NCBI RefSeq assembly: GCF_001187915.1
Contig: NZ_LGIU01000043.1
Span: 62,001-126,000, forward strand
From: Arthrobacter sp. RIT-PI-e
GTDB taxonomy: Bacteria; Actinomycetota; Actinomycetes; Actinomycetales; Micrococcaceae
Length of the DNA stretch: 64,000 nucleotides
Reading direction: 5' to 3'
Position 1 is the stretch's first letter. Every line of letters starts with the position of its first letter. Below, piece by piece: positions 1 through 8,291 of this stretch. The notes below the pieces were generated by a model. The model was given only the letters and a program-made list of their open reading frames with translations, was not told the DNA's origin and ran no database searches. A program made the translations under genes and the position numbers.

Positions 1-67
1 GGCTCCCCCCGCCGTCGTCCTTCGGTTCTGCGTTGTCCGGAACCGGACGGTCCTCCTGCGGGCTCAC
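1..67 (-). CDS. ABC transporter permease, first codons only (partial)
   Basis: A GTG at 67-65 overlaps the TGA stop of the ATPase gene upstream on the same strand (GTGA arrangement) and opens a frame that runs off the window edge. The visible residues are hydrophilic (VSPQEDRPVPDN followed by D/G-rich sequence), as at the cytoplasmic N-terminus of many permeases. In BMP-type nucleoside importers the permease normally follows the double ATPase, so a permease is inferred from position only; no membrane segment is visible here. Confidence 0.5.
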   Translation of the reverse strand, partial: MSPQEDRPVPDNAEPKDDGGGS

Positions 68-1608
68 AGGTTTCCTCCTCGAACGTCGTCGAACTGGGCC
101 AGCGCCTCGTCGGCGGGCATGCCGGCCATCATGAGGCCGAGGACGTCACGGGAGACGGTGCCGGGCACGATCCCCATGAGTCTGCCGCGGTAGAGCACCG
201 CGATGCGGTCGGCGAGCTCCAGGACCTCGTCGAGTTCCGTGGAGACGATGATCACCGGCGTGCCACCGTCGCGCTCCGCCACGATCCGGCGGTGCAGGAA
301 CTCGATGGAACCCACGTCCACGCCGCGGGTGGGCTGGGAGGCGATGAAGAGCTCGAGCGGACGCGAGAACTCCCGCGCCATGACCACCTTCTGCTGGTTG
401 CCTCCGGAGAGCGTCCCGGCGGCGGCCGACGCCGACTGCGTCCGGACGTCGTACTCGGCGATCTTCTCCCCCGCGTTGCGGTCCACCGCCGTCGGTGACA
501 TGGACAGGCCCTTCGCGAAGGGGGCGGTGTCGTAGCGGTTGAGCACCAGGTTCTCCGCCACGGTGAACGTGCCCACGAGCCCTTCGACGCTGCGGTCCTC
601 GGGGACGAACCCCACACCGGCGCGGATGATCTGCTTCACGCTCCGGCCTACGAGCTCGTCGCCGCCGAGGGTGACGGAGCCGCTCACGTGGTCCTGCAGG
701 CCCATGATCGCCTCGGTGAGCTCCGTCTGCCCGTTGCCCTGCACGCCGGCGACGGCGAGGATCTCGCCCCTCGCGACGTCGAAGCTGAGGTCGTCGACCA
801 CGCGCTGGCCGTTCGCGGCGTGCACGGTGAGGTTGCGGACCCGGAAGGTCGTCTCCCCGGGCGCGGCGGGCTGCTTGTCCAGTGTCAGGCTCACGGAGCG
901 CCCCACCATGAGGGAGGCCAGTTCCGTGGTGGAGGCCGTGGGGTCGGCGGTACCCACCACCTTGCCACGCCGCACCACGGTGATCACGTCGGAGACCGCC
1001 TTCACCTCGCGCAGCTTGTGGGAGATGAACACGATCGACTTCCCGTCCGCCTTCAGCTGCCCCATGATGCCGAGCAGCTCGTCGGTCTCCTTGGGGGTGA
1101 GCACGGCGGTGGGCTCGTCGAGGATCAGCACCTCGGCGTCGCGCACCAGGGCCTTGATGATCTCCACCCGCTGCTGCACGCCGACGGGGAGGTCCTCGAC
1201 CACGGCGTCGGGATCGACGTCGAACCCGTACTGGTCGGAGATCTCGCGGATCCGGGCGCGGGTCTCGCGCAGGTTCAGCATCCCGGCGGTGCGTGTCGCC
1301 TCGTTGCCGAGCGCCACGTTCTCGGCCCCGGTGAACACCGGCACCAGCATGAAGTGCTGGTGCACCATCCCGATCCCGGCCGCCATCGCGTCCCCGGGGC
1401 CCTTGAAGGTGACGGGGGAATCGTTCACGAGGATCTGACCATCCGTGGGGTCGTACAGCCCGTACAGCACGTTCATGAGGGTGGATTTACCGGCCCCGTT
1501 CTCCCCGAGCAGGCTGTGCACCTGTCCGGGTTCCACGACGAGGTCGATGGAGTCGTTGGCCACGAGCGATCCGAAACGCTTCGTGATGCCGATCAGTTCG
1601 AGTTTCAC
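64..1608 (-). CDS. ABC transporter ATP-binding protein, BMP/nucleoside import type (double NBD)
   Basis: 514 residues, two ATPase domains in tandem. The first has Walker A GENGAGKS at residues 35-42, the signature LPVGVQQRVEI and Walker B VLILDEPTAVL. The second has a degenerate Walker A (GVQGNGQTE), the signature LSGGNQQKV and the family-typical QPTRGVDVG in place of a canonical Walker B. That asymmetry is usual for NupA/YufO-like and sugar ATPases that energise two unlike permeases. It acts on the inner face of the membrane. It lies downstream of a BMP lipoprotein gene, separated by 153 bases that hold a strong hairpin, and overlaps the next gene by GTGA. The substrate is probably a purine nucleoside, judged from family and neighbour. 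Confidence 0.93.
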   Translation of the reverse strand: MKLELIGITKRFGSLVANDSIDLVVEPGQVHSLLGENGAGKSTLMNVLYGLYDPTDGQILVNDSPVTFKGPGDAMAAGIGMVHQHFMLVPVFTGAENVALGNEATRTAGMLNLRETRARIREISDQYGFDVDPDAVVEDLPVGVQQRVEIIKALVRDAEVLILDEPTAVLTPKETDELLGIMGQLKADGKSIVFISHKLREVKAVSDVITVVRRGKVVGTADPTASTTELASLMVGRSVSLTLDKQPAAPGETTFRVRNLTVHAANGQRVVDDLSFDVARGEILAVAGVQGNGQTELTEAIMGLQDHVSGSVTLGGDELVGRSVKQIIRAGVGFVPEDRSVEGLVGTFTVAENLVLNRYDTAPFAKGLSMSPTAVDRNAGEKIAEYDVRTQSASAAAGTLSGGNQQKVVMAREFSRPLELFIASQPTRGVDVGSIEFLHRRIVAERDGGTPVIIVSTELDEVLELADRIAVLYRGRLMGIVPGTVSRDVLGLMMAGMPADEALAQFDDVRGGNL

Positions 1609-1700
1609 AACTCAGCCAGCCTGTTCTCTTCTGTTCAGTTCGCGGAAGTCCTCGTGAAGGATATCGGGTGTACCTCGGTGCCCCGTACCGGCGGGCACAC

Positions 1701-1740
1701 AGGACCGCCTCCCTCCCCGGGTGGGGAGGGAGGCGGTCCT
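1701..1740 (-). terminator. Perfect 18-bp hairpin between BMP lipoprotein and ATPase genes
   Basis: Arms 1701-1718 and 1723-1740 are perfectly complementary with a GGGT loop. The hairpin lies just after the lipoprotein stop (1762) and upstream of the ATPase start (1608), and no T tract follows. It probably acts as a partial terminator or 3' stabiliser that gives the binding protein more transcript than the membrane components. Confidence 0.75.
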
Positions 1741-1761
1741 GTGGTCGGGAGACAGCCGGAG

Positions 1762-2874
1762 CTACTGGGGGCTCGCCGTCGAGTCCACGGTGATCTCACC
1801 GGAGATGATCTGCTCGCGCAGGTCGTCCAGCGTGCCCTGGAGATCGGCCGGGACGTTGGCCTCCTGGTCGTGGAAGGGCGCCAGTGCCACCCCGCCGTTC
1901 TCCAGGGTGCCCACGTACGGGGTGCTGTCGAAGTTCCCGTCGAGGTCGCTGGAGACGACGTCCTCCACGGCTTCGCCCATGAGCTTCATGACCGAGGTGA
2001 GGATGAACTCCTGGCCGCTGTTCGCGGTCAGGAAGCCGTCCGAGTCCACCCAGACCGCCTTGACGTCGCGGCCGTCGGCATTGGCCTCCACCACGGCGTC
2101 GAGAGTGCCGGCGCCCACGGGTCCGGCGACGGGCATGATGATGTCCGCACCCTCGTTGATGAAGTTCTGGGTGTTCGTCTTCCCGGCGGCCGTGTCCTCG
2201 AAGTTCCCCACGAAGGTGCCGTTCTGACTCTCCTTGTCCCAGCCGAGCAGCTCTACCTCCTCGCCGTTCTCCTCGTTGAAGTAGGCGACGCCCTCGGCGA
2301 AACCGTCCATGAAGATGGTGACGGTCGGGATGTTGATGCCGCCGTAGGTCGCCACCTTGCCGGACTCGGTGGTGGCCGCTGCGGCGTACCCGGCGAGGAA
2401 GGCCGCCTGTGCCGTGTCGTAGATGATCGGCTTCACGTTGGGGAGCTCGATCGAGTTGTCGTCGATGATCGTGAAGTGCGTGTCCGGGTTGGCCTCCGCG
2501 GACGCCTTCGTGGTGTCCGCGAGCAGGAAGCCGACGGTGACGATCATGTTGCAGCCGTTGGACACCATGCTGTCGACGTTCGGACCGAAGTCGGTCTCCG
2601 ACTGGGACTGCGCCTCGTTGATCTCGATCCCGAGATCCTCCTGCGCCTGGGTCAGGCCCTCGTAGCTGGACTGGTTGAACGAGCGGTCGTCGAAGCCGCC
2701 GGAGTCGGAGACGATGCAGCCGAGGTAGTCGGGGTTGGCCTCCCCGGCCGCACCGGCGTCGTTCGTGTCCTCGGCGGGCGGTGCACCGCAGCCGGCGAGG
2801 ACGAGTGCCGAGACGCCCAGAACAGCGGCGGACAGGCCCGTGCCGCGCGTGATCTTGCGCAGTGAGTTCTTCAA
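1762..2874 (-). CDS. BMP family ABC transporter substrate-binding lipoprotein
   Basis: 370 residues with a lipoprotein signal peptide: basic start, hydrophobic stretch, lipobox VLAGC, then an acidic/Gly linker. The mature part matches the BMP/PnrA family, whose members bind nucleosides outside the membrane (ligand-binding motifs FDDRSFNQSSYEG near the N-terminus and GYAAAATTESGKVATYGG in the middle). Start is TTG at 2874, chosen because a clean GGAGG lies 5-6 bases upstream and the lipobox position fits. It is the first gene of an importer transcribed towards the window edge. A nucleoside ligand is inferred from the family; other small ligands are possible. Confidence 0.93.
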   Translation of the reverse strand: MKNSLRKITRGTGLSAAVLGVSALVLAGCGAPPAEDTNDAGAAGEANPDYLGCIVSDSGGFDDRSFNQSSYEGLTQAQEDLGIEINEAQSQSETDFGPNVDSMVSNGCNMIVTVGFLLADTTKASAEANPDTHFTIIDDNSIELPNVKPIIYDTAQAAFLAGYAAAATTESGKVATYGGINIPTVTIFMDGFAEGVAYFNEENGEEVELLGWDKESQNGTFVGNFEDTAAGKTNTQNFINEGADIIMPVAGPVGAGTLDAVVEANADGRDVKAVWVDSDGFLTANSGQEFILTSVMKLMGEAVEDVVSSDLDGNFDSTPYVGTLENGGVALAPFHDQEANVPADLQGTLDDLREQIISGEITVDSTASPQ

Positions 2875-3012
2875 AATTCCTCCAGGAGAAGAGATGCGCC
2901 ACGGGGATCCACCCCTGGTGAGCGCTCCGGACGGATCTCACGTGATCCGGGGCCGGAGATCAGCGGGTGACCGTGGCGCCGCGACACCGTCGGTGCAGCA
3001 TGTATGGGGAAC

Positions 3013-3062
3013 ATCCTACGGGGCACGTGATGCAGCACACCACCGAGGCTCCGGGGTGGTGC
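3013..3062 (-). promoter_or_regulatory. Possible promoter and hairpin upstream of the BMP operon
   Basis: The 262-base gap before the BMP lipoprotein holds a -10-like TAGGAT (3018-3013, minus strand) without a convincing -35, and a 7-bp inverted repeat (3038-3044 with 3055-3061) that may end the amidohydrolase transcript. The octamer CACGTGAT occurs twice, at 2940 and 3024, on either side of the -10. No known riboswitch was recognised. Confidence 0.3.
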
Positions 3063-3136
3063 ACGATCGTTCGGGTTTCGTTACCCGTCGGTGGGCACGC
3101 CGCTCGTCCCTCCCCTGGCGCAGTGCTCGCAGCCGT

Positions 3137-4354
3137 TCAGCCGACCACGTGGTTCCCGGCGTCGTCCACGGCCTGGAGGGCGGCCGCCGCCATGACCCGG
3201 ATGCCGCAGGAGATCGCGGCCTCGTCGGGGGCGTAGTCCCCGCGGTGCAGATCGAAGGTCTCACCGCCCGGCGTGCGCGTCCCGAGCCGCATCATGGCAC
3301 CGGGGACCTGCTGGGTCATCCACGCGAAGTCCTCCCCGCCCATGGACTGCGGCGTGAGGACGACGGCGCCCGATCCGAGTTCGGAGCGTGCGGCGGCCTC
3401 CAGCAGCCCGGTCTCGGCCTCCTGGTTGACCACGGGCGGCACACCGCGGATGTGCTCGAGCTTCACGTCCACACCGAACGGCGCGGCCACCTCGCGGACC
3501 GCGCGGTCCAGCAGTTCGCCCGCCGACTCCCACGCCTCGGCGTCCAGGCAGCGCAGGGTCCCGGACAGGAAACCGTGCGCGGGGATCGCGTTGGGCGCGG
3601 ACCCGGCCTCGATCTGACCCCACACCACGGACACGGCACTGCGCACGTCGATCCGGCGGGAGAGGACGGCGGGTACGTTGACGGCGATCGCGGCGAGTGC
3701 GAACACGAGGTCCTCCGTGAGGTGGGGCCGTGAGGTGTGCCCACCGCGCCCGCTCAGTTCCACCCGCACGGTGTCCGACGCCGAGGTGATGGCGCCGATG
3801 CGGGTGCCCACGAGTCCGACGTCGATCCGCGGGTCGCAGTGGAGTGCGAGGATGCGCGGAACGCCCTCGAGGGCGCCCTGCGCGATCACCTCGAGGGCAC
3901 CACCGGGCATCATCTCCTCCGCCGGCTGGAAGATGATGCGCACCGTGCCGCCCAGGGGCGTCCCGGCGTCGAGCTCCGCGAGCACCAGGGCCACCCCCAG
4001 CATCACGGTGGTGTGGATGTCGTGGCCGCAGGAGTGGGCCACGCCCATGGACTCCGAGGCGTAGGCGAGGCCCGTCTCCTCGAGGATGGGCAGGGCGTCG
4101 ATGTCCGCCCGCAGCGCGATCCGGATGGGCCCCCGGCCGATGTCCACGAAGGCACCCGTACCCTCGAACCGCTGCGGCCGGAGCCCTGCCTGCTCGAGCC
4201 GTGCCACGAGGAGGTCCGTGGTGCGCTGCTCCCTGTAGGACAGCTCGGGGTGACGGTGGAGATCACGCCGGATCCCGGTCAGCTCCTCCAGGTGGGGGGC
4301 CAGGGAAGCACCCACGCGGGAACTCGGGCTGCTCGGGGTGCTCAATTTTTCCAC
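3137..4354 (-). CDS. M20 family metallopeptidase/amidohydrolase
   Basis: 405 residues, the usual size of M20D amidohydrolases (hippurate, N-acyl-amino-acid or indoleacetyl-conjugate hydrolases). Metal and catalytic signatures are visible: HSCGHDIHTT near residue 107 and QPAEEMMPGGA near residue 140, plus a C-terminal GGEDFAW loop. It should hydrolyse an N-acyl or peptide bond in the cytosol; the substrate cannot be told. The GTG start at 4354 is supported by TAGGCT (4366-4361) exactly 6 bases upstream, a leaderless arrangement. The start lies inside the 3' end of the MOSC frame. Confidence 0.9.
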   Translation of the reverse strand: MEKLSTPSSPSSRVGASLAPHLEELTGIRRDLHRHPELSYREQRTTDLLVARLEQAGLRPQRFEGTGAFVDIGRGPIRIALRADIDALPILEETGLAYASESMGVAHSCGHDIHTTVMLGVALVLAELDAGTPLGGTVRIIFQPAEEMMPGGALEVIAQGALEGVPRILALHCDPRIDVGLVGTRIGAITSASDTVRVELSGRGGHTSRPHLTEDLVFALAAIAVNVPAVLSRRIDVRSAVSVVWGQIEAGSAPNAIPAHGFLSGTLRCLDAEAWESAGELLDRAVREVAAPFGVDVKLEHIRGVPPVVNQEAETGLLEAAARSELGSGAVVLTPQSMGGEDFAWMTQQVPGAMMRLGTRTPGGETFDLHRGDYAPDEAAISCGIRVMAAAALQAVDDAGNHVVG

Positions 4355-5039
4355 CCGTCCAGCCTACCGACCGGAGCGCCTCAGGCCCGCAACAAGGCGT
4401 GGCAGCTCGTCTCACGGGCCGGCCGTCGGGACAGCGAGCGCGTTCGTCCTCAGCCCTGGAATCCTCGCGCGCCGCGAGAGGTCGGACTCGCTCGAGGGGT
4501 GAGTGCGGTCCAGCCGGCAGCTCGACGTCGATCGGATCCCCCACCCGCACCGGACCGCCGCTGATCACGATGCCCATGATGCCTGCCTTCCGGACCACGT
4601 TGCCCTGACCGTCCCGGGGTAGTGCTGCTTCCAGGAGCCCGGCCCGGAAGCGGTCGATCTGCACGCAGGGGTTGCGCAGCCCGGTGACCTCGACGACGGC
4701 GTCCGCCCCGAACCGCAGGAGTGATCCCGTGGGCAGGGCCAGGAGGTCCGGACCACGAGTGGTGACGTTCTCACCGAGGTCCCCCGGACCCACGGTGAAT
4801 CCCTGCTGCTCCAGCTCGTCGAACAGTTCCGTGTGCATGAGATGGACCTGGCGCAGGTTGGGCTGCGTCGGGTCCGCCCGGATCCTCGAGAGGTGCTGGA
4901 CCGTGATCCCGGAATGGGCGTCGCCCTCCACCCCCAGCCCCTCGACGAGCACGATCGAGGGCAGGCGCTCTTTGCTGAAGTGGTGACCGCTACGTCGGCT
5001 TACGGATACGACACACGGGGTCATGTGCACGTGCGTCAT
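4263..5039 (-). CDS. MOSC domain-containing protein (possible 3' run-on)
   Basis: 258 residues in the open frame. Residues 1-190 match MOSC (molybdenum cofactor sulfurase C-terminal-like) proteins: EGDAHSG near the start, HTELFDEL, GDLGENVTT, the conserved Cys in RNPCVQID, and KAGIMGIV. Family members are thought to carry sulfur or Moco-bound groups; the exact role here is unknown. ATG at 5039 overlaps the stop of the alpha/beta hydrolase gene (ATGA), so the two are co-transcribed. MOSC proteins usually end close to the motif GPHSPLERV; here about 65 more Arg/Pro-rich residues follow, running over the amidohydrolase start, so the natural stop may have been lost by an indel. Confidence 0.82.
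   Translation of the reverse strand: MTHVHMTPCVVSVSRRSGHHFSKERLPSIVLVEGLGVEGDAHSGITVQHLSRIRADPTQPNLRQVHLMHTELFDELEQQGFTVGPGDLGENVTTRGPDLLALPTGSLLRFGADAVVEVTGLRNPCVQIDRFRAGLLEAALPRDGQGNVVRKAGIMGIVISGGPVRVGDPIDVELPAGPHSPLERVRPLAAREDSRAEDERARCPDGRPVRRAATPCCGPEALRSVGWTGGKIEHPEQPEFPRGCFPGPPPGGADRDPA
4361..4366 (-). promoter_or_regulatory. Leaderless -10 element of the M20 gene
   Basis: TAGGCT followed by 6 bases (GGACGG) and the GTG start. This fits TANNNT spaced so that transcription begins at or next to the start codon. Confidence 0.6.
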
Positions 5040-5824
5040 CACGGGACCCACTCCCTGATCTGTCTGCGCACAACAGAAGCGACGACATCCGGGTGGGACA
5101 ACGGGATGTCGTGGGCTGCACCTTCCACCGTGTGCAAGGTGCTCGCGGGAAGCGCCGAGGTGGTGAGAAGCGCAAAATCGTGCATCAGCGTTCGCTCCCC
5201 GGCCCCGACCATCACGGCAGCCTGTCCGGGGTACGTGCTCCATCCGACGGGGAGCCCGAAACGGATGTTCTCCCCCACGCTCGACAGCAACGTGCTTCGC
5301 GATGTCGCGACGCTGTCGCGCAGGTACTGCTCCATGAGGTGCTCCGGGATGCCGAGCTGACGCGCCTGGGCCACGGCGAACCGTCGTCGTCGGGCCAGGG
5401 GTGCGCTCACGGCGAGCAGGGCGAGTGTGGGCCCGGGTAGAGGCAGCGGTTTCGTCTCGGCGCTGATGACGACGACGCCGCGGACGAGGTGGGGCAGCTC
5501 GGCGGCGAGCAGGACCGCCAGCTGGGCTCCCAGCGAGAACCCCACGACGTGCGCGCCCTGCGGGGCGTGGTCGTGCAGGACGTCGGAGAGCTCTCGCACC
5601 GTTCTCCGGTGTGAGACGTATGCTCGGTCCGCGCTTCGTCCGAAGCCGGGAAGATCCGGCACGATCATCTTCACCGTGGATGGGAGGGCCTTGCGCACAG
5701 GTCCCCACAGCCACCCGCTCACACCTGCCCCGTGCAGCATCAGGACCGGGAAGCCCTCTCCGTCCACCTCGGTGTGCATGGGCACTGTCAGCGCGGGACG
5801 TGAGGAACATGACGGTCTCCCCAT
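5039..5824 (-). CDS. Alpha/beta fold hydrolase
   Basis: About 261 residues. Features of the alpha/beta hydrolase fold: VLMLHGAGVSGWLW (oxyanion-hole HG), PDLPGFGRS, nucleophile elbow VGFSLGA with the catalytic Ser, and a late His in EGAAHDIPLSHP. No signal peptide, so cytosolic. The substrate (ester, lactone or other) cannot be told. The start is uncertain: ATG 5824 has a weak GAGG upstream, while ATG 5779 or GTG 5785 would begin right at the conserved PMHTEVDGEG. Its stop overlaps the MOSC start by ATGA. Confidence 0.85.
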   Translation of the reverse strand: MGRPSCSSRPALTVPMHTEVDGEGFPVLMLHGAGVSGWLWGPVRKALPSTVKMIVPDLPGFGRSADRAYVSHRRTVRELSDVLHDHAPQGAHVVGFSLGAQLAVLLAAELPHLVRGVVVISAETKPLPLPGPTLALLAVSAPLARRRRFAVAQARQLGIPEHLMEQYLRDSVATSRSTLLSSVGENIRFGLPVGWSTYPGQAAVMVGAGERTLMHDFALLTTSALPASTLHTVEGAAHDIPLSHPDVVASVVRRQIREWVP

Positions 5825-5955
5825 CCGAGAATCCGCCTCACGTCCGCCCCGTGCGTCAGGTCGCGTCCTCGTTGCGGGTGCCCCTGAGCGTCGTCCGTGG
5901 ATCTCTTCGACCACCCGGCACCTCGCGAGCATCCTGGCCTGCAACCGCCCTCCTC

Positions 5956-7095
5956 CTAGAGGACGTCGGTGTCCCCGCTGGCCCGGAGCCGCTCGACGGC
6001 CTTCTTGACCTCCTGCGCATGCTCCTTGGTGGTCACGAGCAGTGCGTCGGGGGTGTCCACGATCACGACGTCGTCGATCCCGATGAGCGCGATCACGCGC
6101 TTGGTGTCCGACACCACGATGCCCGAGGCGTTCTCGGAGAACACCCGCGCGCCCTCGCCCATGACCTTGAGGTCGCTGTTCTCCTCGGCAGGGTTGAGGC
6201 GTCCGATGGCGGCGAAGTCCCCGACGTCGTCCCAGGTGAACGTCCCGGGGATCATGGCGACGTCGCCCGCAGCGGCCGCCGGCTCCGCCACCGCGTAGTC
6301 GATGGCGATCTTCGGCAGACCCGGCCACACCCGCCTCGCCACCTCGACCCGGCGCGGCGTGTCCCACGCCTCGGCGATCTCCAGGAGACCCGCGTACAGC
6401 TCGGGCTCGTTCGTGGACAGGTGCTTGAGCATGAGGTCCACCGGCGCCACGAACATGCCGGCGTTCCAGGAGTAGTCCCCACCCTCGAGGTAGCTCTCCG
6501 CGATCTCCTGGGAGGGCTTCTCCACGAACTCGATCACGCTGCGGGCGGTGGGGGCACCGTCGACGGCGAGCGATTCGCCCGCCCTGATGTACCCGAAGCC
6601 GGTGGAGGCGTGGGTCGGCTGGATACCGATGGTGACGATGTAGCCCTGCGCGGCGGTCAGGATCGCCTCGCGCACGGCATCCTGGAACACCTCCACCGGT
6701 GCGATCACCTGGTCGGCCGCGAAGGACCCCATGATGATCCGCGGGTCCCGCCGGTGCAGGATCGCCGCGGCGAGCCCGATCGCCGCGGCGGAATCCTTCG
6801 GCTCACTCTCGAGGACCAGGTTGATGTCCTCGATCTCGGGGAGCTGCTGCAGGACCGCGCGGCGGTGCACCACGCCGGTGACCACCATGGTGCGGCCGTC
6901 GCACAGGGGACGCAGGCGGTCGTAGGTGGCGCGGATCAGCGTGCTCCCGGAGCCCGTGAGGTCGTGCAGGAACTTCGGCGCCGCAGCACGGGACAACGGC
7001 CACAGGCGGGTGCCCGTGCCTCCCGCGGGGATCACGCCGTAGAAGCGATCGAGCGCATTGTCGGGGGTCTGGGCAGCGGCCCTCTCGGTAGTCAT
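5956..7095 (-). CDS. manC: Mannose-1-phosphate guanylyltransferase
   Basis: 379 residues, the normal size of single-domain GDP-mannose pyrophosphorylases. The nucleotidyltransferase motif GGTGTRLWPLSR sits at the N-terminus and FVEKP (sugar-phosphate site) in the middle. It makes GDP-mannose from GTP and mannose-1-phosphate for mannolipids, glycans and glycosyltransferases such as the GT4 gene at 39.0 kb. Start ATG 7095 was chosen over a longer open frame because the homologous region begins there and TACCTT (7108-7103) lies 7 bases upstream, a leaderless pattern. It is divergent from sdhC. Confidence 0.92.
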   Translation of the reverse strand: MTTERAAAQTPDNALDRFYGVIPAGGTGTRLWPLSRAAAPKFLHDLTGSGSTLIRATYDRLRPLCDGRTMVVTGVVHRRAVLQQLPEIEDINLVLESEPKDSAAAIGLAAAILHRRDPRIIMGSFAADQVIAPVEVFQDAVREAILTAAQGYIVTIGIQPTHASTGFGYIRAGESLAVDGAPTARSVIEFVEKPSQEIAESYLEGGDYSWNAGMFVAPVDLMLKHLSTNEPELYAGLLEIAEAWDTPRRVEVARRVWPGLPKIAIDYAVAEPAAAAGDVAMIPGTFTWDDVGDFAAIGRLNPAEENSDLKVMGEGARVFSENASGIVVSDTKRVIALIGIDDVVIVDTPDALLVTTKEHAQEVKKAVERLRASGDTDVL

Positions 7096-7102
7096 CCCTC
7101 CC

Positions 7103-7108
7103 AAGGTA
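7103..7108 (-). promoter_or_regulatory. Leaderless -10 element of manC
   Basis: TACCTT, then GGGAGGG (7 bases), then ATG. The G-rich spacer touches the start codon, too close for a Shine-Dalgarno sequence, which favours leaderless initiation. Confidence 0.55.
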
Positions 7109-7229
7109 ACCGACACCGGGCGCGCCCGGCCCGACGCCGGGCCCGATGTCGGGAGGACGACGGCGTGCCGGCGCCCTGTCGGCGGGCGCACGCCTGACGT
7201 CAGGGCGCCAGGGGTGAGGGCCGCCTAAA

Positions 7230-7258
7230 TTGAACGGGGACTGTCACCGGCCTACATT
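7230..7258 (+). promoter_or_regulatory. Promoter of the sdhCDAB operon
   Basis: TTGAAC at 7230-7235 and TACATT at 7253-7258 are separated by 17 bases, a good housekeeping-sigma promoter. The predicted transcript starts near 7265 and leaves a leader of about 75 bases before sdhC. Confidence 0.7.
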
Positions 7259-7342
7259 ATTATGGATTCAAGAGTGGCGTCGCACGGCGTAATCCCTGCG
7301 TACAACGCGCTGACGCCCACGCGATGCAGGGAGGTACTTTCA

Positions 7343-7741
7343 ATGCCGAAGACACTGTCACCGAGCAAGCTGATCCCAGCCGGGACCCTCTACCGTGGCC
7401 GCGAGGGCCAATGGTCCTGGGTGGCCCACCGCATCACCGGGGTCGTGATCTTCTTCTTCCTCCTGGTGCACGTGCTGGACACGTCACTGGTGAGGGTCTC
7501 CCCCGAAGCGTACGACGCCGTCATCGGCGCCTACAAGAACCCCATCATGGGTCTCGGTGAACTCGGTCTCGTGGCGGCGATCGTGTTCCACGCGTTCAAC
7601 GGCATCAGGGTGATCCTCGTGGACTTCTGGAAGCAGGGTCCCAAGTACCACCGCCAGATGCTCTGGGGCGTTCTCGGTCTCTGGGCGCTGGTCATGATCG
7701 CCTTCTCGATCCGCCACCTTTCGCACGTCTTCGGAGGTTAG
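7343..7741 (+). CDS. sdhC: Succinate dehydrogenase, cytochrome b556 subunit
   Basis: 132 residues with three membrane segments. The N-terminal SWVAHRITG resembles the SxxHRxTG signature of SdhC, and FHAFNGIRVI carries the likely heme-ligand His. Together with SdhD it anchors the complex in the membrane, holds heme b and passes electrons to menaquinone. Start ATG 7343 was chosen because GGAGG lies 9 bases upstream; a longer in-frame start at 7262 would fall before the predicted transcription start. First gene of sdhCDAB, 6 bases before sdhD. Confidence 0.93.
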   Translation: MPKTLSPSKLIPAGTLYRGREGQWSWVAHRITGVVIFFFLLVHVLDTSLVRVSPEAYDAVIGAYKNPIMGLGELGLVAAIVFHAFNGIRVILVDFWKQGPKYHRQMLWGVLGLWALVMIAFSIRHLSHVFGG

Positions 7742-7747
7742 TACGCC

Positions 7748-8215
7748 ATGGCCACTCCCACCATCGAAACCCCGCGCTCCGGCCGGATGACGCCGGGTTA
7801 CTCCCGCACCACCACCTCCCGCGGCAACTTCGAGATGATCGCCTGGCTCTTCATGCGGCTCTCCGGCGCCATCCTCGTGGTGCTCATCTTCGTCCACCTG
7901 TACGTCAACCTGGTCGCCGGTGACGGCATCAGCGGCATCGACTTCGGGTTCGTGGCCGGCAAGTGGGCCAACCCGACCTGGCAGATCTGGGACCTCGCGA
8001 TGCTCTGGCTGGCCATGCTCCACGGCACCAACGGCATCCGGGTGATCATCAACGACTACGCCGAGAAGAACAGCACGCGCATGTGGCTCAAGGGTGTGCT
8101 CTACACCGCGACGGTCGTCATCGTGGTGCTCGGCACCCTCGTGATCTTCACCTTCGACCCCTGCCCCGTGATCAACGGCGTACCCCACGTCGCGGACTAC
8201 TGCCCCGCCGCGTAG
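7748..8215 (+). CDS. sdhD: Succinate dehydrogenase hydrophobic membrane anchor subunit
   Basis: 155 residues: a hydrophilic N-terminus rich in Ser, Thr and Arg, then three membrane segments. MRLSGAILVVLIFVHLYVN and LHGTNGIRVIINDY are the SdhD-type heme and quinone regions, parallel to those in sdhC. It completes the membrane anchor of complex II. It starts 6 bases after sdhC and ends 76 bases before sdhA. Confidence 0.92.
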   Translation: MATPTIETPRSGRMTPGYSRTTTSRGNFEMIAWLFMRLSGAILVVLIFVHLYVNLVAGDGISGIDFGFVAGKWANPTWQIWDLAMLWLAMLHGTNGIRVIINDYAEKNSTRMWLKGVLYTATVVIVVLGTLVIFTFDPCPVINGVPHVADYCPAA

Positions 8216-8291
8216 CTCCCGGTACGAGCCGGGACCCGGCGTGCGGGTCCTCACAGCGAATTCGACTGTTCCAACAGAAAGAGCCACCAGA

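Noticed and set aside
688-2865. 725-codon open frame on the plus strand opposite the BMP and ATPase genes
   Set aside because: The composition is typical of antisense shadow and both minus-strand genes have clear families and ribosome sites.
3038-3087. Hairpins after the M20 gene as a strong terminator
   Set aside because: Stems are 5 and 7 bp with no T tract, too weak to call with confidence.
2875-3136. Purine riboswitch in the leader of the BMP importer
   Set aside because: No conserved purine-aptamer loops were found; only short hairpins are present.
7262-7342. Longer sdhC starting at 7262
   Set aside because: This start lies at or before the predicted transcription start, and the GGAGG fits ATG 7343.
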